A stretch of DNA of 64,000 bases from Mesodorylaimus sp. YZB2_4 (taxonomy: Eukaryota > Nematoda > Enoplea > Dorylaimida > Dorylaimidae): the NCBI GenBank assembly GCA_030248295.1, contig JASANH010000890.1, positions 49,379-113,378 of the forward strand, read 5' to 3'. Position numbers and translations under genes: made by a program. Below the pieces are notes generated by a model, which was not told where the DNA came from, did no database searches, and saw nothing but the letters and a program-made list of their open reading frames with translations. Positions 9,386-41,689 of the stretch are shown here, one piece after another. How positions within the stretch are numbered: the first letter of the stretch is position 1; the number at the start of each line of letters is the position of its first letter.

Positions 9386-11456
9386 ATGGAGGAAAATCCA
9401 ACTTCGTGCATCGCTGAAGAGTCGAAACCACCACAGTCGGAAGCTGGACCTTCAGAAGGGTCATCGAGGCCAGCTACAGGAAAACGTCGAACTGGCAAAA
9501 CCAGGTATCCGCGTTTTCTTATTTTTTGTCTTTTTTTAGAAAAATAATGGCTTTTCTTTAGACTGAGCGGACGAGCCAGTGCCAGTGAGTCGCGCATAGG
9601 ATTACCAGAACCCGAATATTTGAATCTTGGTGACGCTAGCGAAGACATTATCGAAGTTACTTCCGATGTGCCCTCCCCCGCGCCTGATCCTGTCCAACCA
9701 CTCCCACCAGATGCCATGCCAACGAGTCAGCCCGCGGAAAAAGTCTACATTCAAGAAGTTGGTAAGCAAATTTTGGAATTCTGACAGCTTGGTCAGACTT
9801 TACATATTACAGCCGGCTTCCGCAAAGCTGGAAGACAACAATACGAGAATAGCCTGATAGAGCGCCAAAAGCAAGCTGCGGCAGAAAATGAGGATGCCGA
9901 TGGGAATTATGTTCATACTACCGCCGAGGCTATCCAAACTGGCATAACCAGCCAAACAGTGTTCAGAACAGTGGCTGTAACACTTCAAGGTATCAACATG
10001 GTTCATCGAGTTGTGACTGCGTTTTGGACGCGTCTACGTTTCAGGCTTGCTGGCAGGTTTTACCATCGCCCATTGCCTGTTGGTCGTGTTCGACACACCA
10101 CCGCATTTTTCAAACTCCCATTTCATGAACCACTACGCGCCACTGGCGTTACCTGCCCATTGCCTTTATTACGTCACACTGGTCATTTGCACGCTCGCTG
10201 CACTTGACAGGTATCGTGCCAGGTCTACCTGCAGTACAGTAGGGCCTACTTTGGTATTGCGCTCCCATCAATGGGCCCCGGGCCCTGGGATCATGCGTCA
10301 CGTTGTCGAGCCACGATCTTCACCTAGCGCGTCTGGTCTGACGCCAGGTGTGGTGTCTCTGGCGAGTATTCGACTCGGCAAATCCTTTTGGGAATAATAT
10401 ATCCCCCTTCACTCAAGTGCCCGTACCTGAGCTTGGTCATGGGGAGCATGGGCACAAACGTGAGGTACTGTACAGGTCCTCTTGGCCACGACTTTACTGA
10501 AAACATTCTATGCTATGCTGCTTATAAATTGTGCATGTGCCCCCAGGAGCTGCATGCAGAAACCACCATTTTTTAACAACCGTTTACATCATATCGTGAA
10601 ACCATTTATGACTTTCTGTCTGAACTAAGCTGAGTTTCGTCCGAAATCAGATTAAATTTGGCCAATAGATAATTAAAATCTCAAACAGTTGCAAACTTTT
10701 GTGGAAATGTAAGCAGCAAGCTGCTGCTTATGATAGCTGCAGCCATCGTACACATTGCTACAGGGGCATTATGCACATTGCTGGTGAGGTGTGCGCTCCT
10801 TGGGTAATGGCTTGATTCTTACCGACTGAAGTGAGATCTCGAAAATGATAACCGTTGTGATCACTGAGGGAGTGAAAGAGGAGTATGCTGACGCGTTGCA
10901 CGAGCAAATAGAGCCATTGATTTATTTCGCGTGTTATCGCAGTTCCTGCCGCATTTGTCAAAAAGCTTTGATGTGTCTTTTCAGATATGACATCGGCCAG
11001 TCCTTTCTTCGTGTCCTCTATCGGGCCTTCACGTTTCAATCTGGTGGGTTGGCCGTAATTTGCTATTTGGCTGCCACAGTCGTCAATCAAGTGTCCATCG
11101 CCGCTGATGAACGCATGACACTGTTTTACCGCAATGCAACCCTCTCCGCCAAGCCAAGTACCGACCGCCAGTTTCCCCTGACTGAAGAGGTATGCATACT
11201 ATCGAATAGTGAAATATGCACGTGTCTGACACTGTACTTTGCTTAGCCATGGATGGAGAGCGATATTCAGTTATGGCGTGGCTGTTTGATCGCCAAGGCA
11301 GTACTGGTGACCGTTGCATGGATATTAGTAGCTGTGCGACCGGGTACCGATTTGCTGGCCAAACATCTAAAGCAAGCCGACGCCGCCTTCGCTCAGGAAT
11401 TCCAAGAGCCAACTAACAATTCAGGCATCCTTGAAAAGACTGCGAGAGTAAAGTGA
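9386..11456 (+). CDS. TMEM237: transmembrane protein 237, ciliary transition zone
   Basis: Six exons, 9386-9504, 9562-9761, 9813-9989, 10045-10210, 10985-11189 and 11247-11456, join without a frame break to give 358 aa; human TMEM237 is about 408. The first 150 residues are hydrophilic and disordered (Pro, Ser and Glu rich). They are followed by KAGRQQYEN and four membrane segments: LLAGFTIAHCLLVVF, a second ending YYVTLVICTLAALDR, a third with GGLAVICYLAATVV, and a last, AVLVTVAWILVAVRPGTD. The GLLAGF, LAALDR, PW...W and VAVRP blocks match the TMEM237/JBTS14 C-terminal domain. The family anchors in the membrane at the ciliary gate with other MKS/JBTS proteins. Introns are 51-58 bp except the fourth (774 bp). 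An X-box-like site lies upstream. The cytosolic tail is short. Confidence 0.9.
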
Positions 11457-14400
11457 TAGTTACAGCTGCGCCATCCTACATATTGCTGGTGTGTGTGGCA
11501 GCGCAAAGTCGTAATTTGCAGTGTGAATGTGTAACATGTAACACGCGGTGTGTGAGTCTCTCTCCAGATTACATGACGTGTATTTCGTGAAAGAGCTCAG
11601 TTTTTGCTCGTGACAAATGCACTATTCAGACTACAGCCACCGTGCAAATCAGGAGATTCAAGCATGTTGCTAAAAAAGTCAAGACAAAGCAACAGGGTCG
11701 GTTGACGTGCGCTCCTTGATTGATGATAATGCGCAGCGAAATGACGTCTTCGATTCGGTAATTTACCGAACTCCGTCAAAATGACAGGGCGGCAACTTGG
11801 CGCTTGTAGCAACAAAGTTATCAGCCAGTTGTTTTTGTTCTTTGCGACATTCGTGAGAGCATTTTCCTGAATCCACCTACAGACGGCTAACAAATATTCA
11901 TTCGTATGTCGTAGAGGACCATCTTATGCGCGAGTCGTGCGTCACTATGGCTTGCTCAGCCGAGCGTGGTCATCGGGCTTCTATTCACTTATTCATTAAC
12001 ATTTATTGAATTCGCGATGGCTAGCTAGGAAGTTGGATGCACACCTTTCTCACTCTCTTCTTCCACTTACTAAGTCGTCGAATGCCGGTGAGGAAACGAT
12101 AAATGACATGCTCACGGCTAAGCTACTTTTCAATACGCCTGTTTGCGTCAGCTGCCTACTTTGGTATTGCACTTAATGAACGGCAGTATTTTTCTCGGTG
12201 TTCTACGGAATACTGACGTTTTCTTGCTGTGCTCTTCTCAAAAACGGTCCCACATTTTCCAAACTTTCTGTCCTGTCAGCCGAATAGAGCTTCACTATGT
12301 TTTTCATCTTTTGAAGGCTGTGAGCGGGAAATTAGATCTTATACTGTAGGTGCAGCAGCAAGACAGCACATCTCCGTGCTTTAGCCATCCCGTTCTGCGT
12401 AGCGGGTTGAGTACAAGTCTGACGTTTTTGCTCGTACATACGCACGCTTAGCTCGACCGGATTCTGCCATGATACCACTGCGCGTTACTGGTTCCAACCG
12501 CGAACAGAACAGGTTTCTAAAACAAGCTAGCAAATGTTGGAGCATGCCTCGTCTAACGATAAGCGGAGTATGGTTTATGGGTGCAGTGCTGCTGCTCTTT
12601 GGCAGCCTGGTATACGAAGACATTTATGGCTTCTGTATTTGGAAATGTTGCCAAGCTAGAATAGTCATAAATTCATAAAACAATAAGAATATAGCTATCT
12701 AAAATGGAATAACCGCTGAGCAAACTTTGCCTTTTCAATTCTTTCTTTTGGCTCGCGACTGTTGACTCGCGAATAGAAACTGTAACTATTTTTAGTATAT
12801 TGTACACAGTGCGCGTATTGTGCAAGGGGATGGTCGGTAGCGCGAACTAGTCTCCTACTACATAGGTACACCACACTGACACATGCCCCGCCTTGGCTGG
12901 CACCAGTCAGCATCGACAGGGCGAGAATGTGCTGGCCTGACGAGTTTGCTGTAAACTAGTCAAGAGAAGTCTATACACTTTGTCTTGGTCATATGAGAAG
13001 GTAGGATTTGAATGCTCTACTGGTCTATATTAGTGCAAATGACAAGGGACAGTCGAGCCAATATGACTCTCGTGCCTTGTTTCGAACTGAAAGAGGTTTT
13101 TCAAAATAATTCACCCGCGAACGTTATTTCGTTGCTGAAGCCGGCCGTTTATGCTCCACGATGGCGTTTTTATTGATTCGCAACTGGCGGGAAATTCAGA
13201 ATCGGGATAGAGATATTTTCTCATTTGTTTATCGCGAGAAACATATCCCGGCAATTCGGCAGCTTTGCCTTGCATTCGTTTTTCCTAGAGGATGTTGCTA
13301 AAATTTTACATTGCCTGTTGCACATTGAATTCTCCAATTCCTCGCCTGAAGGCTCTCAGCAGTTCTACACGCTCAGAAGCATCCGTTCACCCGAGCGAGC
13401 TGCAATTGCTTCAGATTTCCAAGATCGACTTTAATTTCTTTTTGCATAGCCTTGTTATCATTTACCTGCTTGTGTTCTATTTTTGCGTGGGTTGTTCTTA
13501 GGAAATCTCCTCCCTCTTCCTTCTTTTTAGTCATAAGACCTTTGAACTAATCTATTTTCAGGTCTTTTTCCAACTATCTAAATGTCAGGTGGTCAGATTT
13601 GGACCGTTTTGTTCTTATTCTTTAGCCATAAAACAAGTTTCTCTTGAGCGGACGTTAGGTAATAGGTGGAAAGGAGGCGTGCCCGAGTCAATGAAAGAGC
13701 CGCTCATGCCAATAATTGTAGCCATTGCCATCGACTATTTATGGCTTCTTCATTTACACCTTGACCATGCATTATCTCGAAAGGGTCCGCTGACGCAAGA
13801 GAGAAGCGTTATCACATTGGATTCTCATCGTTAGTGCTCTTTCATTCAACAACGGAGTCACTTTTCAAACTTCGATGGGCTGTTGGCGACATAATGGGCC
13901 CTTTTATAATTACTTTCCTAGCTATGAATTTAAAACTCTGGGGCCAGTGGGAGTGGCGCAAATGACCAACTACACATTGTTCGTAAGTTGGTACACCTGT
14001 GCGAAGTTGATCAAGCGCGAGTTCGCTCAGTGCCTTCTCTTCGGGCTTGACAACGAACTTAGGAAAAGACGGGCTTGTGATGGTGGAAAATTAACTGTCA
14101 CGTTAAAAAGAACAATGAAATCGCTTTATTAGGCGCGGATCTTATGGGAATTATGAGAGAATTCTCGGGGCGTGTGTCTGGCCGCCCAGGTGTCAGGGCA
14201 GGTTAGTTATGCTTTTAGTAAACATGTAGGTTACCCAATGCCTGGGCTGTGTGAGATGAAGATATTCCCGTGTAAATCTCGTTGCTGGATACGAAATTCA
14301 AGTTAAAAGTGCGCCACCCAAGGCATCCCAGTGGTCAGCTCACATAATAAAATGAACCTAAATTTAATGTTATAATTTTTAATGAGCCAATTATGCACCT

Positions 14401-16821
14401 ATTTTTGACTTTATTCGCGTCTTCTCATCCAGAAAATGTAATATTGCAGAAATGCACGGCTAACTCGAATTGTCTGAGCCAAGAGCCGAGTAAAACGATG
14501 GCTGACTGCCCCTTGCCATAGGGGGAAGGCATCCATTTGTATGACCTGCTCGTGCAGAGGTATCGAGAATTCGAAATCCCTCTGTCCATGTTTCACTAAA
14601 CATGGATGCCAGGCACGCACTCAGCTCAGTTTAGTGCAGATTCCTGCATTTGGTAGATTATTTTCGAGGAATCCCCGCCCCCCCCCCCCCCCGCCGAAAA
14701 TAATCCCAATATGCAATCCAAACCCGAGAACTTTTAGTAAGAGAAGCACTGCGGCGTCCGTCAGTACTCGACAGAATAGAAAGATTGGATCTTATCAAAG
14801 CGTTGTAGAATCATATTCTGACGATGGAATGTAAAAATAGCTATGACCGAACTTTAAGAAAAAAATTAAAGTTGTCGTCCCCTTCCCCCCCCGTTCCCCA
14901 GCAGGAGACTTTACATTTTACACTCGGTTTCGAAACCAAGCAAAATTAATTTTTTTCGATATCCGATCTTAGGCATTCGTCAGAATATGATTCTAGTTCT
15001 TCGATAGAACCTAATCTTTTTGTTCTGTCCAATACGGACGGCGAGTGCCTTCTCAGATTCGACCGTCTTTGAGAAACATTTTCTCTATTACGTGACAATC
15101 CAATTCTCGATGTGGTTTATTTTTTGAAAAGCCTACGAACTTTTAAATAGCTAAATGTGCGCCCTTTTCAAATAAGCCTTCACGTTTCCTTTGGATTTGG
15201 CGTTCGAGGATGGGCAGCTGGTTAATCTAGTTGGTATTAGATCTTATGACGTCAGTCACCCAGAGGTCTTTCCCAAATGGCTTTTGATACCCTGCCTGGA
15301 TATTTCTACTTTTCTATGTCATAATTTTTTAGGTTTGACACTATTCTCCATTTTCATATCGACTTAGCCTGGTTGCACCGACTCTGATAATTTCTCTCGA
15401 CAATCTTTTTTAATCGCTGTATAATTACGAAATATTGCAAACCCTCTTTAATTCGAATTACATAGTCCGAAAGCTGGCTTTGTTCAAACCTTTGAGCGAT
15501 GTCCAATTTTTAAGACAAACTGACTCGATTGATTCGACCTAATCAAGTGCGGATTAAATTTTGGCTCCCGCTAAATCGGTGCGGCGATACAGCGGCATCG
15601 TTTTATACAGTACAGTGCGAGAAAAAAAGTTATATTCAAATTGAAGGTGACAAGAATGGCCGCCGCTGCGGTCCTCATTGAAACGGGTTCATGTAAGTAC
15701 AGTACTATGATTTCAGGAAATAGTTGGCATGGTGGAAAATTATTACAGTAGCCTGGACATAAAGGTTGTGTCCTCCATAGTCTATATTTGGGTATGGTCT
15801 TTTTGGACTCGGGGATAGGTCTCTGTTTTCTGCATAAAAATTAGCATTCTTGGCTGTTTTGTAAAGATCAGAAAGGTTTTAAAAAATCATACCAAATCAA
15901 CGGATCTCGACACTCAGGTGGTCCATGATGTCTGGTTGATCTGAAGCAACTGTGATGCAGAAAATGCTGTTACACTATATTACACCTCTAATTGTAAGGC
16001 GTGGTGTTCATGTTGGCCAAGTGGGGTCTTTAGATCGCATACCTGGTGGAAACATGAAACGTCACGCGTCCTCTCCTTTTCTTGCCCGATCACTGACCTT
16101 GAGCAGGATAAGCTTGAATTTTTTGGACTGGTGGGCGCGTGTCGAACTGGACAACACTCGGACAACAGGAACTTGAAAAATACTTTCGAACCGGACAGGA
16201 CGGCCACCGTGTAGTTTCCTTGTTTGCCTAGGAGTCGGTCGGGCGCGCGACGCTTGCTTACTTACCCACTATTTGGACTTTCAGGCGTGGAGTGGGCAAC
16301 ATATTGAAACGAAGTTTTCGTCCTAGTCTGCCAGTTTTCTTTTCCTTTTTCCTTGAAAGGCTAGTTTACAAGATCCGTATCCGAAGGGAGGTACAGGAAT
16401 ATTTTGGACTCAGGTTAAGATTTTGTGCTTCGTTCTCGTTGCAGTCGCAAAATTTGATTTGTTTTGTGATGCTTCAATTTTTTTATTTGGCTGACTTGTT
16501 TTCGTCAAGTTTTGGTCACAGTCAGATGAGTAGACGTGCTGGTAATTTGTAATTTATATGCTTTCTCGACTACTGTGCAAGCAGAATCCCTGATGCGTGA
16601 TTCATATCGTCCAACAACACATTTTCTATTTTCACCTGTTCCGTGCCGCGTGCTGAGAAGGAGTATCAGTACATGACTCTACGACTGCCATGGCTTTCGC
16701 ATTATCCAAGGATGGCCAACTTACGAAGCGTAAAATCTGTTCTAAACTTGACTGAGAACGTCTTTGTAAATTTGAATTTCCCGCCTTTCTAACTGCTGAT
16801 CACTGGCCACTGGTTTCGTCG
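11457..16821. other. 5.4 kb spacer without a supported gene
   Basis: I find no exon chain, RNA gene or recognisable transposase. Notable items are a 15-C run at 14678-14692 and a second C-rich tract near 14885. The longest open frames (11597-11893 minus, 14541-14834 plus) are low-quality and cross the C run. Distal exons of the next gene could lie here unseen. Confidence 0.5.
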
Positions 16822-17631
16822 ATGCCTTATCAAAGACTGCCGCTATCTGCGGAGACAACCGCCTCTACACCCAATCCGATCCAGTCCATGGACGGACAGC
16901 ACGCCTTGTTCGCTTCAGCGCCAGTACCAACCGAAATTGGGAGCACATCAGCCACCAGCATCCCACTCGCCAATGATCCATACTGGCTGCAGCAGCAGTT
17001 TTATTTGTTGCCCTATGAACTGTATTCTTGTTGGCCACCAATGCCTGGCTTCGACTACAACACAGCCGCACACATTCTGGTGCAGCCTTCGCATCAATTC
17101 AGTGCTCCTCCGCCGATGACCGCGCCGCTGGACTTTGCTCAGAATGGTGCTGGTCCACCGCAGATGGCTTCAGCTGATGCTCAATATTTCCATGGACATG
17201 GTGCTCATGCAGAGTCATTTGTATTCCCGCCATTTCCAAATCCATTGGATCCGAGGTTTATGCTCCAAGCCCCTCAACCCCATGCTGCCGATGGGAGCTT
17301 TGCACTGCCCATGATCAGCCATCTGAACGGGACGTATGGTCAGGATCAGATGGGCAATGCCTTTGCACCACCCAGCGCGACGATAGCTTGCAATGAGGTC
17401 ACTGTTTCCAACTGTCCGCGTGCAATTGCGTGGTCGAATGGAAACAATAATTTGAGCGATTGCCAAGTCATGGACACTTCATCAGACGAGTATGCAAGCG
17501 GGGAGGAATGCAATTTGCATAATCAATATGGTGAGTACAGTGGAAACGAATCATTTCTTAGCCTCCCTGACTTTGGCCAAAATTTTGCGCTGGACCACAG
17601 AAAAAGTGAGATAAAGCCAGGTTGGACATGA
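16822..17631 (+). CDS. unrecognised Pro/Ser/Gln-rich protein
   Basis: A 269-codon open frame runs from ATG to TGA. I do not recognise the family. The composition is that of a disordered regulatory protein: Pro, Ala, Ser, Gln, His and Asn rich, with aromatic-Pro clusters (WLQQQFYLLPYELYSCWPP, ESFVFPPFPNPLDPRF). An acidic C-terminal part (MDTSSDEYASGEEC) precedes QYGEYSGNESFLSLPDFG. No membrane segment or zinc finger is visible. The length and biased composition make chance unlikely. A strong donor-like site, TATGGTGAGTAC, occurs at 17529, and an in-phase S/T-rich stretch follows an acceptor-like TATAG at 17647. The real 3' end may therefore be spliced, and the start is unproved. Confidence 0.6.
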   Translation: MPYQRLPLSAETTASTPNPIQSMDGQHALFASAPVPTEIGSTSATSIPLANDPYWLQQQFYLLPYELYSCWPPMPGFDYNTAAHILVQPSHQFSAPPPMTAPLDFAQNGAGPPQMASADAQYFHGHGAHAESFVFPPFPNPLDPRFMLQAPQPHAADGSFALPMISHLNGTYGQDQMGNAFAPPSATIACNEVTVSNCPRAIAWSNGNNNLSDCQVMDTSSDEYASGEECNLHNQYGEYSGNESFLSLPDFGQNFALDHRKSEIKPGWT

Positions 17632-18752
17632 CTGCACACTACTATAGGACTCATTGAGCAACTCAACGTCTTCTACAAACGGCGCTTCACAGGCCCCTTT
17701 TGTTCCCCCTTCTAAAAAGGCATCATCCTCATTGTCAGCCACGGAAGCTGAAGGTCGCTAGAATTCCATTTAAAAATATGGTCTGTCAAAACTCCAAAGG
17801 GCGAATCCCACCATCGACGCAATCATGGTTGCCTAATGTGTCGTTTCGCATTATGCACACCACATCGTCCTTCGCATTAGGACAATCCATGCAATGCACT
17901 TGTGTGACTAGTGGGAACGCGAAGTGTTGAAAATAAGCAGAGACCTGGTGCTCGAGAGCGGATCGGTTTGGAACCACTCGAGCTGTCATGTCAGGCAGGC
18001 TGAGCGATGTGCAAGCTTGCTACTCGTCTTCTAACCTTGAAATCGTTGTTGTTGTTGCGTGAGTAAGCCCGGATTCGAAAACTTTGCGCTTCTCTTTTCT
18101 CATCGTGAGTCTTCGTTACTTTATTCTCATACGCCCTTTTCCACTGCCGCGGGCCAAGTTTTACACACTTCGAGCAGTCGACTGACTGGAGGCTTATATT
18201 GGCGTCTGCTGATCTGATACATGGCCACAACCAGTGCATGTCAAAAACCCCTAGTGCCGTCTAGTTGGCCTCCTGGGAGACATTTTCACCCTTAAATTAT
18301 TTACCCCCGCCTTGGAACTTGGATGTACTAAAACGAAGAACCAAAGAAATAATTCCATTTATGCATTTTTGAGCATTCGATATTTGCTCACCTGAAAAAA
18401 AGAGTTAGGCGACGATATAAAAAAAGTTTTCGATCCGAGACAACGGCGGCTTTTGTTTTTTTCAAACTGCTGACACGCAAGCGAATTCGATTGTACTTGA
18501 CCAAAAACGCACCAAGGCGACGGATCGAGGACGAACTACGGCGCAACTGAAAACGAAGGAGTTGATCGGTCGGTAGGTCGAAAGCGGACACAGAACAAGT
18601 CTAAGAAAGGAATTAAAAAAGATTTATATTTTCTCCCTTCTCTCAATCTCATACATCGCAGAAGAAAACATTTTTCTGCAACAAGTTGAGTTGTGAAAAA
18701 GAAGTTTTTTATTGATTTACATATTCTGCACAATCTAGAAATATTCTAAATC
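17632..18752. other. spacer upstream of the PKA gene
   Basis: This is the putative promoter and 5' leader region of the first PKA exon. I see no clear TATA box. A + strand open frame at 17700-17930 overlaps the possible 3' exons of the preceding gene and has no recognisable similarity. Confidence 0.4.
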
Positions 18753-37549
<18,797 letters not shown>

Positions 37550-38462
37550 GTCAATCGTCGCTACTTACATAAAATAATCAAAATTTTTTAGGTTTTTATT
37601 TCTTTCTAGTTGCGTATTTGTTTTATTTATTGCAACATCGTTATCTAAACATCTTTAAATGCAGGCTTGTGGTAGGTTGAAAGCAAAATTATGTTTTTAT
37701 TTCATGTCAAAAATTTACACTTTCATGCATGTTTTGAAATTTGTATCGGGATTTGCATTCACTGCGCGACCATGTCGTTCGTATACAACTGTGTAATAAG
37801 AACGCTGTTTTGTTCCTTGTCATGTCTTCTAGCAGCCGGTGGAGCATATCGGCAGTGTCTATCGTAATAGTGATATATGAGTGGGTTTGAAGTTTGACGA
37901 TATACCGGATTTGCGTTTATTATTGTACAAAATCTTTTCACTAGAATTTTAGGACATAATGTTTTAAATTTTATGCTTTCGAGATAATTGAAGACAATAT
38001 TAGTGCATTGAGGTGGGTTTTAGGGTTTTGTCGAAACTAGGTTATATCTGGTTTGACGTTTCTTAACTCGTTCTGTACATAGTTTACTTGATTGATGTAT
38101 GAAATAGAACGTTTTTAGAAGATTTTTGATTTCTGTATCCGCATTTCACTATAAAAAAATTTTGTACTTTTTCCCAATGCTCCTATTTCAATCCAGTGAA
38201 CGAATGCACAAAATTGTGTCTACAACATCAGCTACCCATGGAGCTAGAGACAGGGTATGACTTGGTGCTGCATTCTACGTGAGCTGTGCGATCATTATGG
38301 ACTAGCGTTAATATAGTAAACTAAAACTGAATCTTTTTAGAATCAGTTTTCAGTTTTTGAATCACTGCGTTTTTAAAAATTGGTGATCTGTTTGCGGATG
38401 TTCGTGCAGATCTCAAAGAGAAACGAAACGCAGCCAGACGGAATGCTGGTTCGAGTGTCTTA
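37550..38462. other. 3' flank of the PKA gene
   Basis: This is AT-rich sequence without a coding frame. No canonical AATAAA is close to the stop, and I cannot place the cleavage site. Confidence 0.4.
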
Positions 38463-38789
38463 GGGCCATCCATAAAGGTCGAGCGCAGCCAGGGGAGGGG
38501 GGGGGGGTGGGCTAGCAAAAAGTGGTCAGCTGCGGTCGGGATAGGGGAGGGGTAGCGGCCAGTGGTCGACCGCAGCAAATTTTAATTTTTGATGACAAAA
38601 AACACCTTTTGTCTTCACCAGTAGTGCGCGTTCAAACCTTAAAAACTTTTTGTCTTCTCTTCTCCTTGGTCGCTCATTCTCGATAATGCAATTTCGGCTT
38701 CATCATGACTCTTATTCCCAACTGGAATGGCATCTGATCCGAAAGGGGAAAGTTCAGAGGCGATGGCTAAGCTGATTTAGGCGTTGATC

Positions 38790-39600
38790 CGCCTTTCTGG
38801 CCCGCAACCCTGACTGGGAGGCCGAGGTTCTATTCCGACGGAGGACGGCAGTTTAGTAGCTTGTCGCTGGCTTTGGACACCCGGCTCTGGGCGACACCCC
38901 TGCTACTGTCAAATGGCGGACGCCCACCCAAGGAGTAGAGAATTGGGAAACTGTCCTCGAACACCAGTCGGAAAGGTCCCTAAGCTACAGTAAGCCTAAG
39001 TCCCTTCTTACCCAGTATGCCCTCGTGTGGAGGTGCTCCCAGTGAAGGCACAGGGAACCTGCCATGAGAGCTGGTCACCTCTTGGGATAGGTCGGCATCA
39101 CCTTTTTCCAGGATCGGAATCGGGATTTTTTGTTTGATTGTTTGCACACACGAAGGAGATGAGTCTATTTTCCTCACTAATGCACGCTTTAGTCATCCAG
39201 GTTTTTTAAACTTTTTTCAGGTCGAGTTTCAGTTATTATAAATAAGCTGAAATTGATGAGTACATTCGCAGTTTCGATACGCTTCCAGCAAGGTCAGCCG
39301 AGGCTAAGTAAAATCAGTGGTGCTATCATTATCGATTTGAGCTGATGTTGCTGTTGTCTCTTCATCGCAGATATGATGGATCAGAGTGCACCATGCTTAT
39401 GCATATCATAATTATTAGCAGAATCCGGATGCCTTAATGTCAGGATTAGGATTAGGATCGGGAAGGGGTTTGGGATCCCAACCTATTCCTCACAGCCTCG
39501 CTCATCAAATCATGACTGCTGGCCAGCTAATATGATTGGAAGTCCCGTGTGAAGAACTGGGTCGACGCGGCCCAACCCGCAAAAAATTTAAAAAATATGA
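38790..39600 (+). repeat. tRNA-derived SINE copy 4, interrupted
   Basis: The head and body (AACCCTGACTGGGAGGCCGA, box B-like GGTTCTATTCC, GTGGAGGTGCTCCCAG) span 38800-39095. The 3' part (CCCGTGTGAAG...AACCCGC plus A-rich tail) spans about 39490-39600. The 390 bp between is unrelated sequence. The copy is nested in the TIR element 38463-39891. Confidence 0.65.
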
Positions 39601-39819
39601 GGAAAAGTTGTGGGAAAAGTTTGTGGAGGCTTTTACAAAATATGAATCCGCTCCATGGATCAAAAAAAGATTTGTCTTCGAAGGAAAGGGCACCATGTCG
39701 AGCTCAAGAAAGCATAAGATAAACCAGCTCACAAAAATGCGTTTAAGAGGGGGGAGGGGTATGGCTGAAGTAGACGACCATTTTTGAGGGGGTTCGAGAG
39801 AAGTGGTCGGCATGCGGTT

Positions 39820-39842
39820 GGGGGGGGGGGGGGGGGGGGGGG
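39820..39842. repeat. 23-G homopolymer
   Basis: The longest G run in the window, inside the right end of the 38463-39891 element. Confidence 0.9.
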
Positions 39843-40212
39843 AGGGGTAAAAAAATCGAGATTTTGTGCGGTCGACCTTTATGTATGGCCCCCTTGATTG
39901 CGAGTTGGAGGCATATTTTGTCATCCTTAAAAAGCCCTTAATGGCCGTAAAAAAATGGATCCGTTCGAATTTTGGTCCGAATATAGAGAAAACTTGCCAC
40001 ATCTTTGCGAGTATTGTAGTGCTTTACTATTTCCTACTAGGTTAGCGCCGATTGAAAGAGTTATAAGCTAGGCGAGGTAGAAAAGCAGTCGGCATAATTA
40101 AAATAAAATAAAAGTACCTACAGTGTATGAGAAAGGGTTTCTTTAATTTCAATCATTTTATTAAAAACATTTTAGTTGCATCTTCTTGATCTTAGAGAGC
40201 TCTGCCAACCAG

Positions 40213-40634
40213 TAAGGTAAACTTGACATGCTTATTCGATAATTCCCAAGTTCCTGGTGTGGAAGAAAGCTCTACTGAAAATATTTAGTTCTTATGGCCA
40301 GCTGGTCAGCTGGTCAGCGCCTAAAATATTGCGGGTTTTTTATTCTATGTTGGCGACGGAAATTTGAGAAACACTCGCAGAGTTCTTTTGAACTCGCTGT
40401 TCAGGTTACGGGTTTTGTTTCCTTCTTCGAACCCTCTCGTTCTAGGTTTTTTGCACAAAAGACCCTACGAAGCGGGGAAGTTCCCAAAAATTTGCAGGAC
40501 TTCGGCCGCTGACCTTTGCTGAGTAGTTGGCCAAACGAGCTGAATATTTTGCGCAGAGCTTTCTTTCGCACCAACAGAAAGTACAATCATTGGCTTTGGC
40601 AAGTCCGAATTAGAACGGTTTCAAGGTATCCTTG
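40213..40634. mobile_element. MITE copy 3, diverged
   Basis: The subterminal arms GGCCAGCTGGTCAG / TAGTTGGCCAAAC and GAAAGCTCT / AGAGCTTTCTTTC match copies 1 and 2, and the right terminus reads AAGGTATCCTTG. The left terminus is badly decayed, so the limits are approximate. Confidence 0.65.
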
Positions 40635-41689
40635 TGAGCTGTTTAAAGTCTAAAATGCGGAAGAGTAGTTATTTGAATGAAGAAAAGAGGAGATTTTTCT
40701 CGTCAAGTGTTCATATCTAGATGCGACATTCTTTTCAAGGAAAAACTGAATCATTCAGTTTGATGCAGTTAACTGAACCTTTTGAGATTTAGTTAATTGT
40801 AACTTAAACTCGGAGATTTAGTAAACTTGACTAAAACTGAAACTGAATCTTTTTCCAAAACTGTGTCAACGCTATTACGGACACATACCTACAGTGTCTG
40901 TTAGATCGGTATAAAGGCCCTTGTCATGTGATGACGGATTACACTCATTAAGGCCATATCAAACTCTGTTTTACACCCAGACACCCCCTTATCCAGTCAG
41001 TAGTTCAAAAATGCTGAAAAAGTGATGTGGCGAAATTGAAATTCGCGTCTTGTCCGCTCGTGCTTGCGCTGCGTATATCGGTCGTCTTTTGGACACACAC
41101 TGAACATCCTTGAAAATACATAAGTTTTCAATTTTGTCTAAGACACGACGTATTATTCCGTATTTCTGTTGATAATTGCTGGCAAATTTTTATGCATTTT
41201 TTAATTTCTATTTTTTGCACCTTGGGGGTGCAAAAAATCGACTGGTATATAACCTGTTTTCTTTGAGAATATGCACGTCCTCAACGTTGCCGCATAGGCC
41301 GCGTGTTCATTCCTAAAGAAAACAGATAGTACATACTGTATGTATAATATGCTGTACAAGTTTACCAGAAACTGTCTTTAGTAAAAATAAAGATAAAATT
41401 TTTAACGGGCAAGGCTGGGACAAATTCGAGGGCGACTTCAAAATTTTTGAAGGCTGGTGTCAGTTCATTTTTTACAAGCGTCTCACCAATTTTTTAAACC
41501 AACAATCGAAATCCCGTTTTCTGTCAGGACGTTCTCTAGACATTCATCAGACACAGAATCAGCTAATCTACTGCACATGGTGATTGATTTCAGCTATGCT
41601 ACCACAGTAAATCTGATCGTGAGACGCACCTTTCAGATGTAGTGGGAGCAAAGCACATACCATAGTACATACGGTAAGGCCTCTGGATA

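Larger units (their letters stand above)
38463..39891. mobile_element. 1.4 kb element with GGGCCATCCATAAAGGTCG termini
   Basis: GGGCCATCCATAAAGGTCG at 38463-38481 recurs inverted as CGACCTTTATGTATGGCCC at 39873-39891 (18 of 19 match). Each end is followed internally by a poly-G run and GGTCGACCGCA-type sequence. The interior holds a SINE copy and no transposase. It is a non-autonomous DNA transposon of uncertain superfamily, and no target duplication is clear. Confidence 0.7.

Noticed and set aside
39505..40002. 165-codon minus-strand frame as a gene
   Set aside because: It spans the 23-G run (poly-Pro in translation), SINE tail and transposon end.
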